From Streptomyces novaecaesareae (GTDB taxonomy: Bacteria; Actinomycetota; Actinomycetes; Streptomycetales; Streptomycetaceae): a stretch of 11,710 nucleotides of DNA. This document shows positions 1 to 6,603 of the stretch, piece after piece; position 1 is the first letter of the stretch, and every line of letters starts with the position of its first letter. The stretch covers positions 1 to 11,710 of the forward strand of contig NZ_JNWQ01000132.1 of assembly GCF_000716875.1 (NCBI RefSeq), in the 5' to 3' direction. Made by a program: the position numbers and the translations under genes. The notes under the pieces were generated by a model. It made no database searches. It was not told the origin of the DNA and saw only the letters and a list, made by a program, of their open reading frames with translations.

Positions 1-40
1 CTGCCTGTCTCGTGGGCTCGGAGATGTGTATAAGAGACAG
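1..40. other. Illumina Nextera adapter (sequencing artefact)
   Basis: Positions 7-40 match the Nextera transposase read-2 adapter, ending in the 19-bp mosaic end AGATGTGTATAAGAGACAG. The six preceding bases, CTGCCT, match the end of the primer index TTCTGCCT (N703 as I recall it). This is library construct, not genome. On the minus strand it translates to SYTHLRAHETG, a known contaminant peptide in protein databases. It marks the left edge as a contig end and makes nearby reading frames unreliable. Confidence 0.97.
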
Positions 41-41
41 C

Positions 42-173
42 CCCGGTGTGCGGCACCACCACCTCGACGCCGACGGCGTCCGACTGCACCTCGCCGAGGC
101 CGGCCGGCGCACCGGAACCCCGCTGCTGCTGCTCCACGGCTTCCCGCAGCACTGGTACGCCTGGCGGCACCGC
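42..173 (+). pseudogene. alpha/beta-hydrolase N-terminal fragment (broken at both ends)
   Basis: The frame through GTG 48 reads VRHHHLDADGVRLHLAEAG, then TPLLLLHGFPQHWYAWRHR. This is the start of an alpha/beta-hydrolase of the epoxide-hydrolase type: first beta strands, then the HGFP oxyanion-hole motif followed by a tryptophan-rich stretch. Family resemblance stops at about position 173, and the frame ends at TGA 189-191 after a few unrelated residues. The catalytic Asp or Ser nucleophile, the acid and the His are all missing. The upstream start is lost in the adapter. The fragment points head-on into the SRPBCC gene, and neither gene has a natural end at the join. A chimeric read or misassembly is more likely than a genomic gene remnant. 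Confidence 0.7.
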
Positions 174-695
174 CCCCGGGTCGGCCCGTGAGCCGGGCCC
201 CGAGCCGGGCCCTGACCCGATCCGCCGCTCCAGCCGGTCCAGCAGCACCTCGCCCCGCCGGTCGGCGAGCCCGCCGAGGAAGCGCTGCACCGGCCCCGCG
301 CCGGGTACGCGCAGGCTCGCGAGCAGGGCGAAGCGCGTCCCGTCGCCCTCCGGCACGGCGGCCATCCCGCCGAGCAGCACCCGGCTCTGCATCAGGCACC
401 ACCCGCTGCGCAGCACGATCTCGAACCGCTCCCGGTGCCCGATCGCACTCACCGCGGTCCCCTCCAGCCGGTCCCCGCCCGCGCCGCCGCTCCCGGCGGG
501 CCTGACCTCGAAGGAGCGCAACCCGCCGATCAGCCCGGGCAGTTCACCGGACAGGTCACTCGCGACCGACCACACGTCGTCGAACCCGGCCGCGAGCCAC
601 CGCTCGGCGAACAGCGGCCGCCCCGCCCCGGCCGCCGCCAGCACCCGCAGCCGCCGCACCGGGTCCAGCTCGACCGTCGGCCACCCGTCCGCCAT
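174..695 (-). CDS. SRPBCC / polyketide-cyclase-like protein, 3' end uncertain
   Basis: The frame starts at ATG 695-693, preceded by GGGAGGGG, with MADGWPTVELDPVRRLRVLA. It is open all the way to the window edge, with no stop. Recognisable protein runs to about residue 159 (LDRLERRIG). It is followed by a Gly-Ser-Pro tail and then by the antisense of the hydrolase fragment and the adapter. ERWLAAGFDDVWSVASDLSG, then SFEVRPAG, FEIVLRSGWCLMQSRVLLGG and RFALLASLRVPG, look like the helix-grip fold of START/SRPBCC proteins: small hydrophobic-ligand-binding proteins without a universal catalytic motif. The function cannot be assigned. The gene lies downstream of gap on the same strand, separated by the palindrome at 792-827, so it is probably a separate transcription unit. 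The missing stop supports an artificial join near 173. Confidence 0.65.
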
Positions 696-791
696 CCCCA
701 CCCCTCCCAACCACCGGAGCCCACCGCCCGAGGTCACCGCCCGAACCCCACCGCCCGAACGACACCCGGGCACGGTATCGCCCCGAAACGC

Positions 792-827
792 CGGCGGGGC
801 GGTGACCGATCGGTCACCGCCCCGCCG
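792..827 (-). terminator. 36-bp perfect palindrome, probable gap terminator
   Basis: The left arm CGGCGGGGCGGTGACCGA (792-809) is the exact reverse complement of 810-827, so the RNA would form a 16-bp stem with a GATC loop. It lies about 20 bases past the gap stop codon. On the minus strand only a short TTTC run follows, which is common in actinomycete terminators that lack a long U tract. A protein-binding dyad controlling the SRPBCC gene is an alternative, but the position and very strong stem favour termination. Confidence 0.75.
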
Positions 828-846
828 CACGATCCGAACCGGTGGA

Positions 847-2289
847 TCAGACCGCCGGAACCGGGTACGTCGGGTACTCGACGCCCGAGATGTACTGCAC
901 GACCCGGACGACCTGGCACGAGTAGCCGAACTCGTTGTCGTACCACAGGTAGAGGATCGCGTTGTCGCCCTCGACCTTGGTCGCGCCGGCGTCCACGATC
1001 GAGGCGTGGCGCGAGCCGATGAAGTCGCTGGAGACGGCGTCGGGCGAGTCGATGAAGTCGATCTGACGCTTCAGCGGCGAGGTCAGCGAGACGTTGCGCA
1101 GGTACTCCAGGACGTCCTCGCGGTTGGTCTCCCGCTTCAGCTGGAGGTTGAGGATCGCGATGGAGACGTCCGGCACCGGCACGCGGATCGAGCTGCCGGT
1201 GATCTTCGCGTCGAGGTCCGGCAGGGCCTTGGCGACGGCCGAGGCGGCACCGGTCTCGGTGATCACCATGTTCAGCGGTGCCGAGCGGCCGCGGCGGTCG
1301 GCCTTGTGGTAGTTGTCCAGCAGGTTCTGGTCGTTGGTGAACGAGTGGACGGTCTCCACGTGCCCGCGGAGCACGCCGTACTCGTCCTCCATCGCCTTCA
1401 GCGGCGGGACGATGGCGTTGGTGGTGCAGGAGGCGCAGGACAGGATCTGCTCGTCCGGCTTGATCGTGTCGTGGTTGACGCCGTGCACGATGTTCGGGAC
1501 GTCGCCCTTGCCCGGCGCGGTCAGCACGACCTTGGCGATGCCGGGGCGCAGGTGCTTCGACAGGCCCTCGCGGTCACGCCACCGGCCGGTGTTGTCGATC
1601 AGGATCGCGTCGTTGATCCCGTACTCCGTGTAGTCGACCTTGGCCGGGTCGTCGGAGTAGATCACGGCGATCTCGTTGCCGTTGGCGATGATCTTGCTGT
1701 TCGCCTCGTCGACGGTGATCGTGCCCTGGAACTGGCCGTGGATGGAGTCACGGCGCAGCAGCGAGGCCCGCTTGACCAGGTCGTCGCCGCCGCTGTTGCG
1801 CACGACGATGGCCTTCAGCCGCAGACCGTTGCCCGAGGCCTTCTCGATCAGCAGCCGCGCGACCAGCCGGCCGATGCGGCCGAACCCGTACAGCACGACG
1901 TCCTGGGCGGACCGGCGCTCCAGCTTGTTCTCACCGGTGGCGCCCGCGACGGCCCGGGCGGTGAACTCCTCCACCGACAGGCCCCGGTCGTCCGCCTTGT
2001 AGGTCGCGGCGAGCATCCCGAGGTCGATCTGCGAGGGGCCGAGGTCCAGGGCGGTCAGCGCGCTCAGGAACGGCATCGTCTCGGTGACCGAGAGCTCCTC
2101 GCCCGCTATCTGCCGGGCGAAGCGGTGCGTCTTGAGGATGCTGACCACCGACTTGTTCACCAGGGAACGGCTGTGGCACAGAACGGTGACGTCCCGCTCC
2201 CGGTGCAGCCGCCCGATGATCGGGATCATCGACTCCGCGATCTCCTCGCGGTTCTTCCAGTCCGTGAACACGTCGTCGTTGACAGTCAC
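847..2289 (-). CDS. gap: glyceraldehyde-3-phosphate dehydrogenase, long form
   Basis: Catalyses oxidative phosphorylation of glyceraldehyde-3-phosphate to 1,3-bisphosphoglycerate (or the reverse) in the cytoplasm. From GTG 2289-2287 the protein is 480 residues, against about 335 for classical GAPDH; the excess is an N-terminal region of about 130 residues. The dehydrogenase part has the Rossmann motif GFGRIGR (135-141), the catalytic segment SCASCTTN with Cys288, the base His315 in TVHSFTNDQ exactly 27 residues later, and the C-terminal WYDNEFGYS. The acidic residue that normally follows the second beta strand and selects NAD is replaced by Asn in IVVRNSGG, so NADP or dual use is possible (inference). 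An upstream GTG at 2322 would add 11 residues. I prefer 2289 because the likely promoter -10 lies at 2328-2323 and MTVNDD matches the start I recall for streptomycete homologues. Confidence 0.93.
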   Translation of the reverse strand: MTVNDDVFTDWKNREEIAESMIPIIGRLHRERDVTVLCHSRSLVNKSVVSILKTHRFARQIAGEELSVTETMPFLSALTALDLGPSQIDLGMLAATYKADDRGLSVEEFTARAVAGATGENKLERRSAQDVVLYGFGRIGRLVARLLIEKASGNGLRLKAIVVRNSGGDDLVKRASLLRRDSIHGQFQGTITVDEANSKIIANGNEIAVIYSDDPAKVDYTEYGINDAILIDNTGRWRDREGLSKHLRPGIAKVVLTAPGKGDVPNIVHGVNHDTIKPDEQILSCASCTTNAIVPPLKAMEDEYGVLRGHVETVHSFTNDQNLLDNYHKADRRGRSAPLNMVITETGAASAVAKALPDLDAKITGSSIRVPVPDVSIAILNLQLKRETNREDVLEYLRNVSLTSPLKRQIDFIDSPDAVSSDFIGSRHASIVDAGATKVEGDNAILYLWYDNEFGYSCQVVRVVQYISGVEYPTYPVPAV

Positions 2290-2322
2290 AAGTCCATCTT
2301 TCGAGCTGAGGGTGTTGCCCAC

Positions 2323-2350
2323 ATGGTAGCTTCGCCCACCCGCGGCCCAA
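2323..2350 (-). promoter_or_regulatory. candidate gap promoter
   Basis: Reading the minus strand, TTGGGC (2350-2345) and TACCAT (2328-2323) are separated by 16 bases, a fair match to the housekeeping -35/-10 pattern of actinomycetes. Transcription would begin near 2316, giving a leader of about 27 bases before the GTG at 2289. This is pattern matching only. Confidence 0.4.
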
Positions 2351-2612
2351 CGGCCGGTCCCACCTCACAGCCCCGCACCCCGCACCACCCCCACCCCCCG
2401 GACCTGCACGTTCCCGCCCACACCCGCCCCTCACCACCCTCCCGAGCGTGATCACCGCCACCCTCAGGAGCGGCCCCGGAACCCTCGATGGGATCGAACT
2501 GGCGGCGGCCGGACCGGTGTTCCGCCCGGGAGGAGTTGCCCGGGGCCGGGTGGGGTGGGGTAATGGGAGGCGGCCGGTGTTTGAGCGTTCCGCGAGAGAC
2601 CCGGGAGCAGCA
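2351..2612. other. divergent intergenic region, gap / greA-like gene
   Basis: This stretch, together with 2290-2350, separates gap from the divergent elongation-factor gene. It is very GC-rich with runs of C (around 2385-2430) and G (around 2540-2570). No clear promoter for the plus-strand gene, RNA gene or conserved ORF is visible. A GGGAG ribosome binding site at 2603-2607 serves the ATG at 2613. Confidence 0.5.
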
Positions 2613-3083
2613 ATGACCGGTGGTCCCGAACCCATCAGTGTTGAGGGCCTGCACGCGGTGCAGGAGGAGTTGGCGCAGCTGCGGGCCGAGCGGGAGCAGG
2701 TGGCCGCGACGCTGCGGGAGGTGGAGCCCGGCGACCGGGCGGATGCGGCGGACGAGTTGCAGCGGGCGTCGGAGGTGACGCGGCTGGACCGGCGGATCGC
2801 CGAGTTGGAGGAGCGACTGCGGGAGGCGTCGGTCGCCGGGGAGCCGTCCACGGAGGTGGTGGGCGTGGGGTCCACCGTGACCGTGCGGTTCGCGGACGGC
2901 GAGGAGGAGACCGTCGAGGTCTCCGAGCTCGCCGAGGAGCGGGAGCTGACCCTGGTGACGGCCGACAGCCCGCTCGGGAAGGCGCTGCTGGGCCGCCACG
3001 CCGGGGAGACGGTGAACTACGAGACGCCGGGCGGCGCGGCCAGCGCGGTCGTGCTGTCGGTGGGCCGCGGCGGCGGGGAATAG
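2613..3083 (+). CDS. GreA/GreB-family transcription elongation factor
   Basis: 156 residues, close to the 158 of E. coli GreA. Gre factors enter the RNA polymerase secondary channel and stimulate cleavage of backtracked RNA. Residues 8-72 are a heptad-rich antiparallel coiled coil ([17 protein letters not shown], then [14 protein letters not shown]). The tip contains [11 protein letters not shown], placing Asp41 and Asp44 where E. coli GreA has the catalytic Asp41 and Glu44. Residues 83-150 form the C-terminal FKBP-like domain, including the signature [16 protein letters not shown]. It is more diverged than the main GreA I recall from streptomycetes, so it is likely a paralogue. The start ATG has GGGAG five bases upstream. 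It is divergent from gap and probably monocistronic. Confidence 0.87.
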   Translation: MTGGPEPISVEGLHAVQEELAQLRAEREQVAATLREVEPGDRADAADELQRASEVTRLDRRIAELEERLREASVAGEPSTEVVGVGSTVTVRFADGEEETVEVSELAEERELTLVTADSPLGKALLGRHAGETVNYETPGGAASAVVLSVGRGGGE

Positions 3084-3119
3084 CGGCCTCGGGCGGGGAA
3101 TAGCGCGCTCGGGCGGGGG
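3071..3119 (+). repeat. 20-bp tandem duplication across the greA-like stop codon
   Basis: GGCGGGGAATAGCG occurs at 3072-3085 and again at 3092-3105, with a partial third start (GGGCGGGGG) at 3111, so the period is 20 bp. The first copy contains the TAG stop of the elongation-factor gene; the second duplicates that stop outside the gene. It looks like replication slippage. Confidence 0.7.
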
Positions 3120-3144
3120 TGGCCGGCACTTCGCGGAATTCCCG

Positions 3145-3161
3145 ATCGCCCGGTCGGCGAT
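3145..3161 (+). terminator. possible weak hairpin after the greA-like gene
   Basis: ATCGCC (3145-3150) and GGCGAT (3156-3161) can pair around a CGGTC loop about 60 bases past the stop codon. The stem is only 6 bp with no U tract, so it may be a weak terminator or a chance dyad. Confidence 0.3.
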
Positions 3162-3174
3162 ATCCGTCACGCCT

Positions 3175-3237
3175 TTGACGCGCACGACGCAAATTCCCTT
3201 GATAATCGCTGCCTATCATCTCAGAGGAATGTCCTCT
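3175..3237 (+). promoter_or_regulatory. likely promoter/operator region of the MFS-fdhD operon
   Basis: An AT-richer island in very GC-rich DNA, ahead of the MFS gene. It contains TTGACG (3175-3180), GATAAT (3201-3206) and TATCAT (3214-3219); no pair has ideal spacing. Immediately after TATCAT lies a perfect dyad, AGAGGA-ATG-TCCTCT (3223-3237), well placed for a repressor at the transcription start. The regulator is unknown; the LysR protein encoded in the operon is one candidate. Confidence 0.45.
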
Positions 3238-3319
3238 TTGACGGGTCTCGACCACGGACAACACACTGGACAAAAGGAATCCAGGAAATCCGAGACCCGG
3301 AAATGGGGCAGCGCAGAGC

Positions 3320-4669
3320 ATGAGTACTCCCATGCCCACGCCGATGCCCACGTCCACGTCCACGCCCCGCACTGCCTGGCGCTGGCTCCCGGCGGCCGCC
3401 GCCGTGGCCGTCGCCGCCTGGGGCGCGAACCAGTTCACCGCCCTGGCCACCGTCTACCGGGCGCGCACCGACTGGACGGCGCTGTCGCTGGCCGCCATGT
3501 TCTCGGTCTACCTGGTCGGGCTGGTCCCCGGCCTGCTGCTGGGCCACGCCGCCGCCGACCGGTACGGCCGCCGCCGGGTGGTCCGCGGCGCGCTGGCGCT
3601 GTCGGCCGCCGCCAGCGCCGTCCTGGCCGTCGCGGACGAGCCCGCCGTGTACGCCGCCCGGTCGGCCACCGGCTTCGCGGCCGGGTTGGTCTTCGCGGCC
3701 GGGGCGGCCTGGCTCCGGGAGCTGTCCGGGCCGTCCGTCCCGCCCGAGACCGCGGCCCGCCGCGCGATGTACGCCACCGGAGCCGGTTTCGCGGCGGGCG
3801 CGCTGGCAACCGGGGTGCTCGCCGAGTGGCTGCCCGGCCCGACGGTGCTGCCCGCGCTCGCCCACACCGTGGGGTGCCTGCTGGTGCTGCGCGCCACCCG
3901 CCGCCTCCCCGAGACGGCCGAACCGCCTACTCCAGCCCGGGCCGGTGCCCGTGCCGACGTCGGCGCCGCGGAGGAGCAGCGTACGGCCGTCCACCACCCC
4001 CGGTTCCGCTATGTCGTGCTCCCCGCCAGCCCCGCCGTCCTCGGCGCGGCCACCGTGGCGTACGTCGTGCTGCCCCCGCTCGTCGCCGACCGCGTCCCCG
4101 GCTATGCGCCGCTGTTCGGCGGCCTGGTGGCGGCGCTGACGCTCACCATGGGCGTGGTCGCCCAGCCCTTCGCGGCCCGTCTGGACGACCGCGGCAGCGC
4201 CCGGGCCACCCTCACCGCGGTGGCCACCGTGATCGCCGGGCTGCTGATCGGCGCCCTCGCCGCCGAGCGCGACTCGGTGGGACTGGTGGTCACGGCCGCC
4301 GTCGTCCTCGGCACCGGGTACGGGCTGACGCTCGGCGCGGGGCTGCACGAGGTGGAACGGCTGGCCCCGCGGGGGACCGGCCCGACCTCCGCCTCCCTCT
4401 ACCAGAGCACCACGTCCAGTGGCTTCCTCACGCCGCTGCTGCTCGCCGGGACGGCCGGCCACGCCTCCTACCCGGCCCTGCTGGTGGGCATGGCCGTCGT
4501 GGGCGTGCTCTGTCTGGCCGTCACCGGCGTGCACAGCCGCCGCCACCTGCCCGCGCCGGCACCGGCGCCGGGGGAGCCGCCGCACTCGGAACCGGAAAGG
4601 AGCGAGGATTCATCCGTACCGTCCGGACCGACACCACCACCGAGGAGCCGCCGACCATGGGCCGAGTGA
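3320..4669 (+). CDS. MFS transporter
   Basis: 449 residues with about 12 predicted hydrophobic segments, starting near residue 20. After the second segment, AADRYGRRR (78-86) is the cytoplasmic loop 2-3 signature of the major facilitator superfamily. A polar stretch (about 195-225) divides the two six-helix halves. The N-terminus is a low-complexity Met/Pro/Thr/Ser run with several possible Met starts; the ribosome binding site for the first ATG is weak, so the start may lie a few codons later. The C-terminal tail (about 412-449) is Pro/Ser/Arg-rich and overlaps fdhD by 13 bp, which implies coupled translation. The substrate is unknown. Being in an operon with fdhD and a formate-dehydrogenase-like enzyme suggests, but does not show, movement of a related small molecule. 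Confidence 0.85.
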   Translation: MSTPMPTPMPTSTSTPRTAWRWLPAAAAVAVAAWGANQFTALATVYRARTDWTALSLAAMFSVYLVGLVPGLLLGHAAADRYGRRRVVRGALALSAAASAVLAVADEPAVYAARSATGFAAGLVFAAGAAWLRELSGPSVPPETAARRAMYATGAGFAAGALATGVLAEWLPGPTVLPALAHTVGCLLVLRATRRLPETAEPPTPARAGARADVGAAEEQRTAVHHPRFRYVVLPASPAVLGAATVAYVVLPPLVADRVPGYAPLFGGLVAALTLTMGVVAQPFAARLDDRGSARATLTAVATVIAGLLIGALAAERDSVGLVVTAAVVLGTGYGLTLGAGLHEVERLAPRGTGPTSASLYQSTTSSGFLTPLLLAGTAGHASYPALLVGMAVVGVLCLAVTGVHSRRHLPAPAPAPGEPPHSEPERSEDSSVPSGPTPPPRSRRPWAE

Positions 4670-5589
4670 CCGTACCGCGCAGGGTGCTGCGCCTGCGCCA
4701 GGGCACGCCCTCGCACCGCCCCGACACCCTGGCCGCCGAGGAGCCGATGGAGATCAGGGTCGGCGGCCGCCCGCTGACGGTGACCATGCGCACCCCGGGC
4801 AACGACTTCGACCTGGCGGCCGGCTTCCTGGTCAGCGAGGGCGCGCTGCACGCCGCCGACCAGGTGGCCGGGATCCGCTACTGCGCGGGCGCCACCGCCG
4901 ACGGCGCCAACACCTACAACATCGTCGACGTCGTGCTCGCCCCGGGCGTGCCCGCCCCCGACGCCTCGCTGGAGCGCAACTTCTACACCACCTCCTCCTG
5001 CGGCCTGTGCGGCAAGGCCAGCCTGGACGCGGTGCGGACCACCGCGCCCTGGAGCGTCGCCGGGGACGGGCTGCGCGTCACCCCCGGTCTGCTGTCCGCC
5101 CTGCCCGACCGGCTGCGCGCCGCCCAGAAGGTCTTCGACAGCACCGGCGGCCTGCACGCGGCCGGCCTGTTCGACGCGGACGGGCGGCTGCTCTGCCTGC
5201 GCGAGGACGTCGGCCGGCACAACGCCGTGGACAAGGTGGTCGGCCACGCCCTGCGGGAGGGCCTGCTGCCGGCCCGCGGCACGGTGCTGATGGTCAGCGG
5301 CCGGGCCTCCTTCGAGCTGGTGCAGAAGGCCGTGATGGCGGGCATCCCGATGCTCGCCGCGGTCTCCGCCCCCTCCTCGCTGGCCGTGGACCTCGCCGAG
5401 GAGAGCGGACTGACCCTGGTCGGCTTCCTGCGCGGCGAGTCGATGAACGTCTACACCCGCACGGACCGGATCGACACGGAGCCGGCCGACGCCGCCGCCC
5501 GGGAGGCCGAACGGCGGGAGACCGGACAGCGGGAGACCGGACAGCAGGGGGCCGGACAATGGGAGACTGAGCACCAGGAAGCCGAGTAG
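4657..5589 (+). CDS. fdhD: formate dehydrogenase accessory sulfurtransferase FdhD
   Basis: 310 residues. FdhD receives sulfur from a cysteine desulfurase and passes it to the bis-MGD molybdenum cofactor, which formate-dehydrogenase-type enzymes need for activity. Residues 50-57 read DFDLAAGF, and [10 protein letters not shown] holds the redox/sulfur-carrying pair Cys115-x-x-Cys118. [10 protein letters not shown] (184-193) and [14 protein letters not shown] (212-225) are further family blocks. The start ATG at 4657 lies within the end of the MFS gene; [13 protein letters not shown] is a plausible N-terminus for the family. The end is odd: residues 281-310 are a degenerate five-residue repeat encoded by a 15-bp tandem repeat, an extension beyond the conserved domain. 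The LysR gene starts directly after the stop. Confidence 0.95.
   Translation: MGRVTVPRRVLRLRQGTPSHRPDTLAAEEPMEIRVGGRPLTVTMRTPGNDFDLAAGFLVSEGALHAADQVAGIRYCAGATADGANTYNIVDVVLAPGVPAPDASLERNFYTTSSCGLCGKASLDAVRTTAPWSVAGDGLRVTPGLLSALPDRLRAAQKVFDSTGGLHAAGLFDADGRLLCLREDVGRHNAVDKVVGHALREGLLPARGTVLMVSGRASFELVQKAVMAGIPMLAAVSAPSSLAVDLAEESGLTLVGFLRGESMNVYTRTDRIDTEPADAAAREAERRETGQRETGQQGAGQWETEHQEAE
5500..5589 (+). repeat. 15-bp tandem repeat forming the fdhD 3' end
   Basis: Six consecutive 15-base units fill this stretch exactly, the last one containing the TAG stop. Units two and three (5515-5529, 5530-5544) are identical, CGGGAGACCGGACAG; the others differ by several bases. In frame they encode [25 protein letters not shown] and QEAE-stop. 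This is typical of slippage-driven growth of a protein tail. AGGAAG in the last unit also serves as a ribosome binding site for the next gene. Confidence 0.88.
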
Positions 5590-6501
5590 ATGCTCTTCCG
5601 CCAGCTCGAATACCTCGTCGCCCTCGCCCGGGAGCGCCACTTCGCCCGCGCCGCCCAGGCCTGCCACGTCTCCCAGCCCGCCCTCTCCGAGGCCGTCCGC
5701 AAGCTGGAGGACGAGCTGAAGGTGCTGCTGGTCCGTCGCGGCCGCGCCTTCGAGGGCCTGACCCCGGAGGGCGAGCGGATCGTGCTGTGGGCGCAGCGGA
5801 TCCTGGCGGACCGGGACGCCCTGCGGGACGAGGTGGACGCGCTGCGCACCGGTCTGAGCGGACGGCTGCGGATCGGCTCGGTGCCGACCGCCTCCGGCGC
5901 CGTCTCGCTGCTCACCGGACCGCTCTGCGCCGCCCACCCGCTGGTCACCGTGGAGCTGTCCACCGATCTGCGCTCCGAGGAACTGTTGCGCCAGGTACGG
6001 AACTTCGAGATCGACGCGGGCATCACCTACCTGCCCGAGCCCGGCGCCGACGGCCTGCGCACGCTCCCCCTCTACGAGGAGCGGTACGTCCTGCTGACCA
6101 GCCTCGCCGACGGGCCGGCCCGCCACCCCCGGGCGACCTGGGAGGAGGCGTCCCGGCTGCCGCTGTGCCTGCTGCACCCGGGCATGCAGGGCCGACGGGT
6201 CCTGGACGAGGTGTTCGCGGGCCTCGGGCTGGCGCCGACGCCCCGGGTCGAGACGGACTCGGTGGCCTCGCTCTTCGCCCACGTGCGCACCGGGCACTGG
6301 GCGAGCGTCGTGCCGTACGCCTGGCTGCACGTGTTCGGCGTGCCGCACGGGATGCAGGCCGTCCCGCTGGTGGAGCCGGTGCACAGCGCGCCGATCGGGC
6401 TGGTGATCGCCGCGCGGGAGCCGGGCTCGGTGATGGCCCGCGCGCTGCTGGAGGTCGCCCGGCGCACCGGGATCGCGGGCGTCCTGGGCAGCCTGCCCTG
6501 A
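5590..6501 (+). CDS. LysR-family transcriptional regulator
   Basis: 303 residues, the normal length for the family. Residues 1-60 form the winged helix-turn-helix (FRQLEYLVALARERHFARAA, then VSQPALSEAVRKLEDEL), followed by a linker helix (about 60-88). From about residue 90 (GRLRIGSVPTASG) comes the periplasmic-binding-protein-like effector domain. LysR proteins are usually tetramers that bind T-N11-A dyads and respond to a small ligand. The ATG follows the fdhD stop with no gap, with AGGAAG upstream, so it is co-transcribed and probably translationally coupled. It likely controls this operon or the oxidoreductase gene downstream; its ligand cannot be read from the sequence. Confidence 0.92.
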   Translation: MLFRQLEYLVALARERHFARAAQACHVSQPALSEAVRKLEDELKVLLVRRGRAFEGLTPEGERIVLWAQRILADRDALRDEVDALRTGLSGRLRIGSVPTASGAVSLLTGPLCAAHPLVTVELSTDLRSEELLRQVRNFEIDAGITYLPEPGADGLRTLPLYEERYVLLTSLADGPARHPRATWEEASRLPLCLLHPGMQGRRVLDEVFAGLGLAPTPRVETDSVASLFAHVRTGHWASVVPYAWLHVFGVPHGMQAVPLVEPVHSAPIGLVIAAREPGSVMARALLEVARRTGIAGVLGSLP

Positions 6502-6512
6502 TCTCGACGGCC

Positions 6513-6552
6513 CGGGTCGCGGGCGGTGACCGCCCGGCATAGCCTCGACCCG
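6513..6552 (+). promoter_or_regulatory. nested inverted repeats upstream of the oxidoreductase gene
   Basis: In the 102-bp gap after the LysR gene, CGGGTCG (6513-6519) pairs with CGACCCG (6546-6552). Inside it, CGGGCGG (6520-6526) pairs with CCGCCCG (6530-6536) around TGA. This could be a partial terminator or attenuator that sets the level of the downstream gene, or an operator. The inner arm shares GGCGGTGACCG with the gap palindrome. No convincing -35/-10 pair is visible here. Confidence 0.4.
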
Positions 6553-6603
6553 AGCGCCGGGTGTCCGCCGGATCCCGACCCCTGCGACGGAAGGCGATGT
6601 GCC

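Noticed and set aside
46..2451. An 801-codon plus-strand open frame across the left part of the window
   Set aside because: It is antisense to gap and to the SRPBCC gene, both of which have clear family motifs; the plus frame is low-complexity and a by-product of high GC.
2488..2616. A 42-codon ORF whose TGA overlaps the ATG of the greA-like gene
   Set aside because: The overlap is tempting for coupling, but the ORF has no good ribosome binding site, a Gly/Arg/Trp composition typical of random GC-rich sequence, and no recognisable motif.
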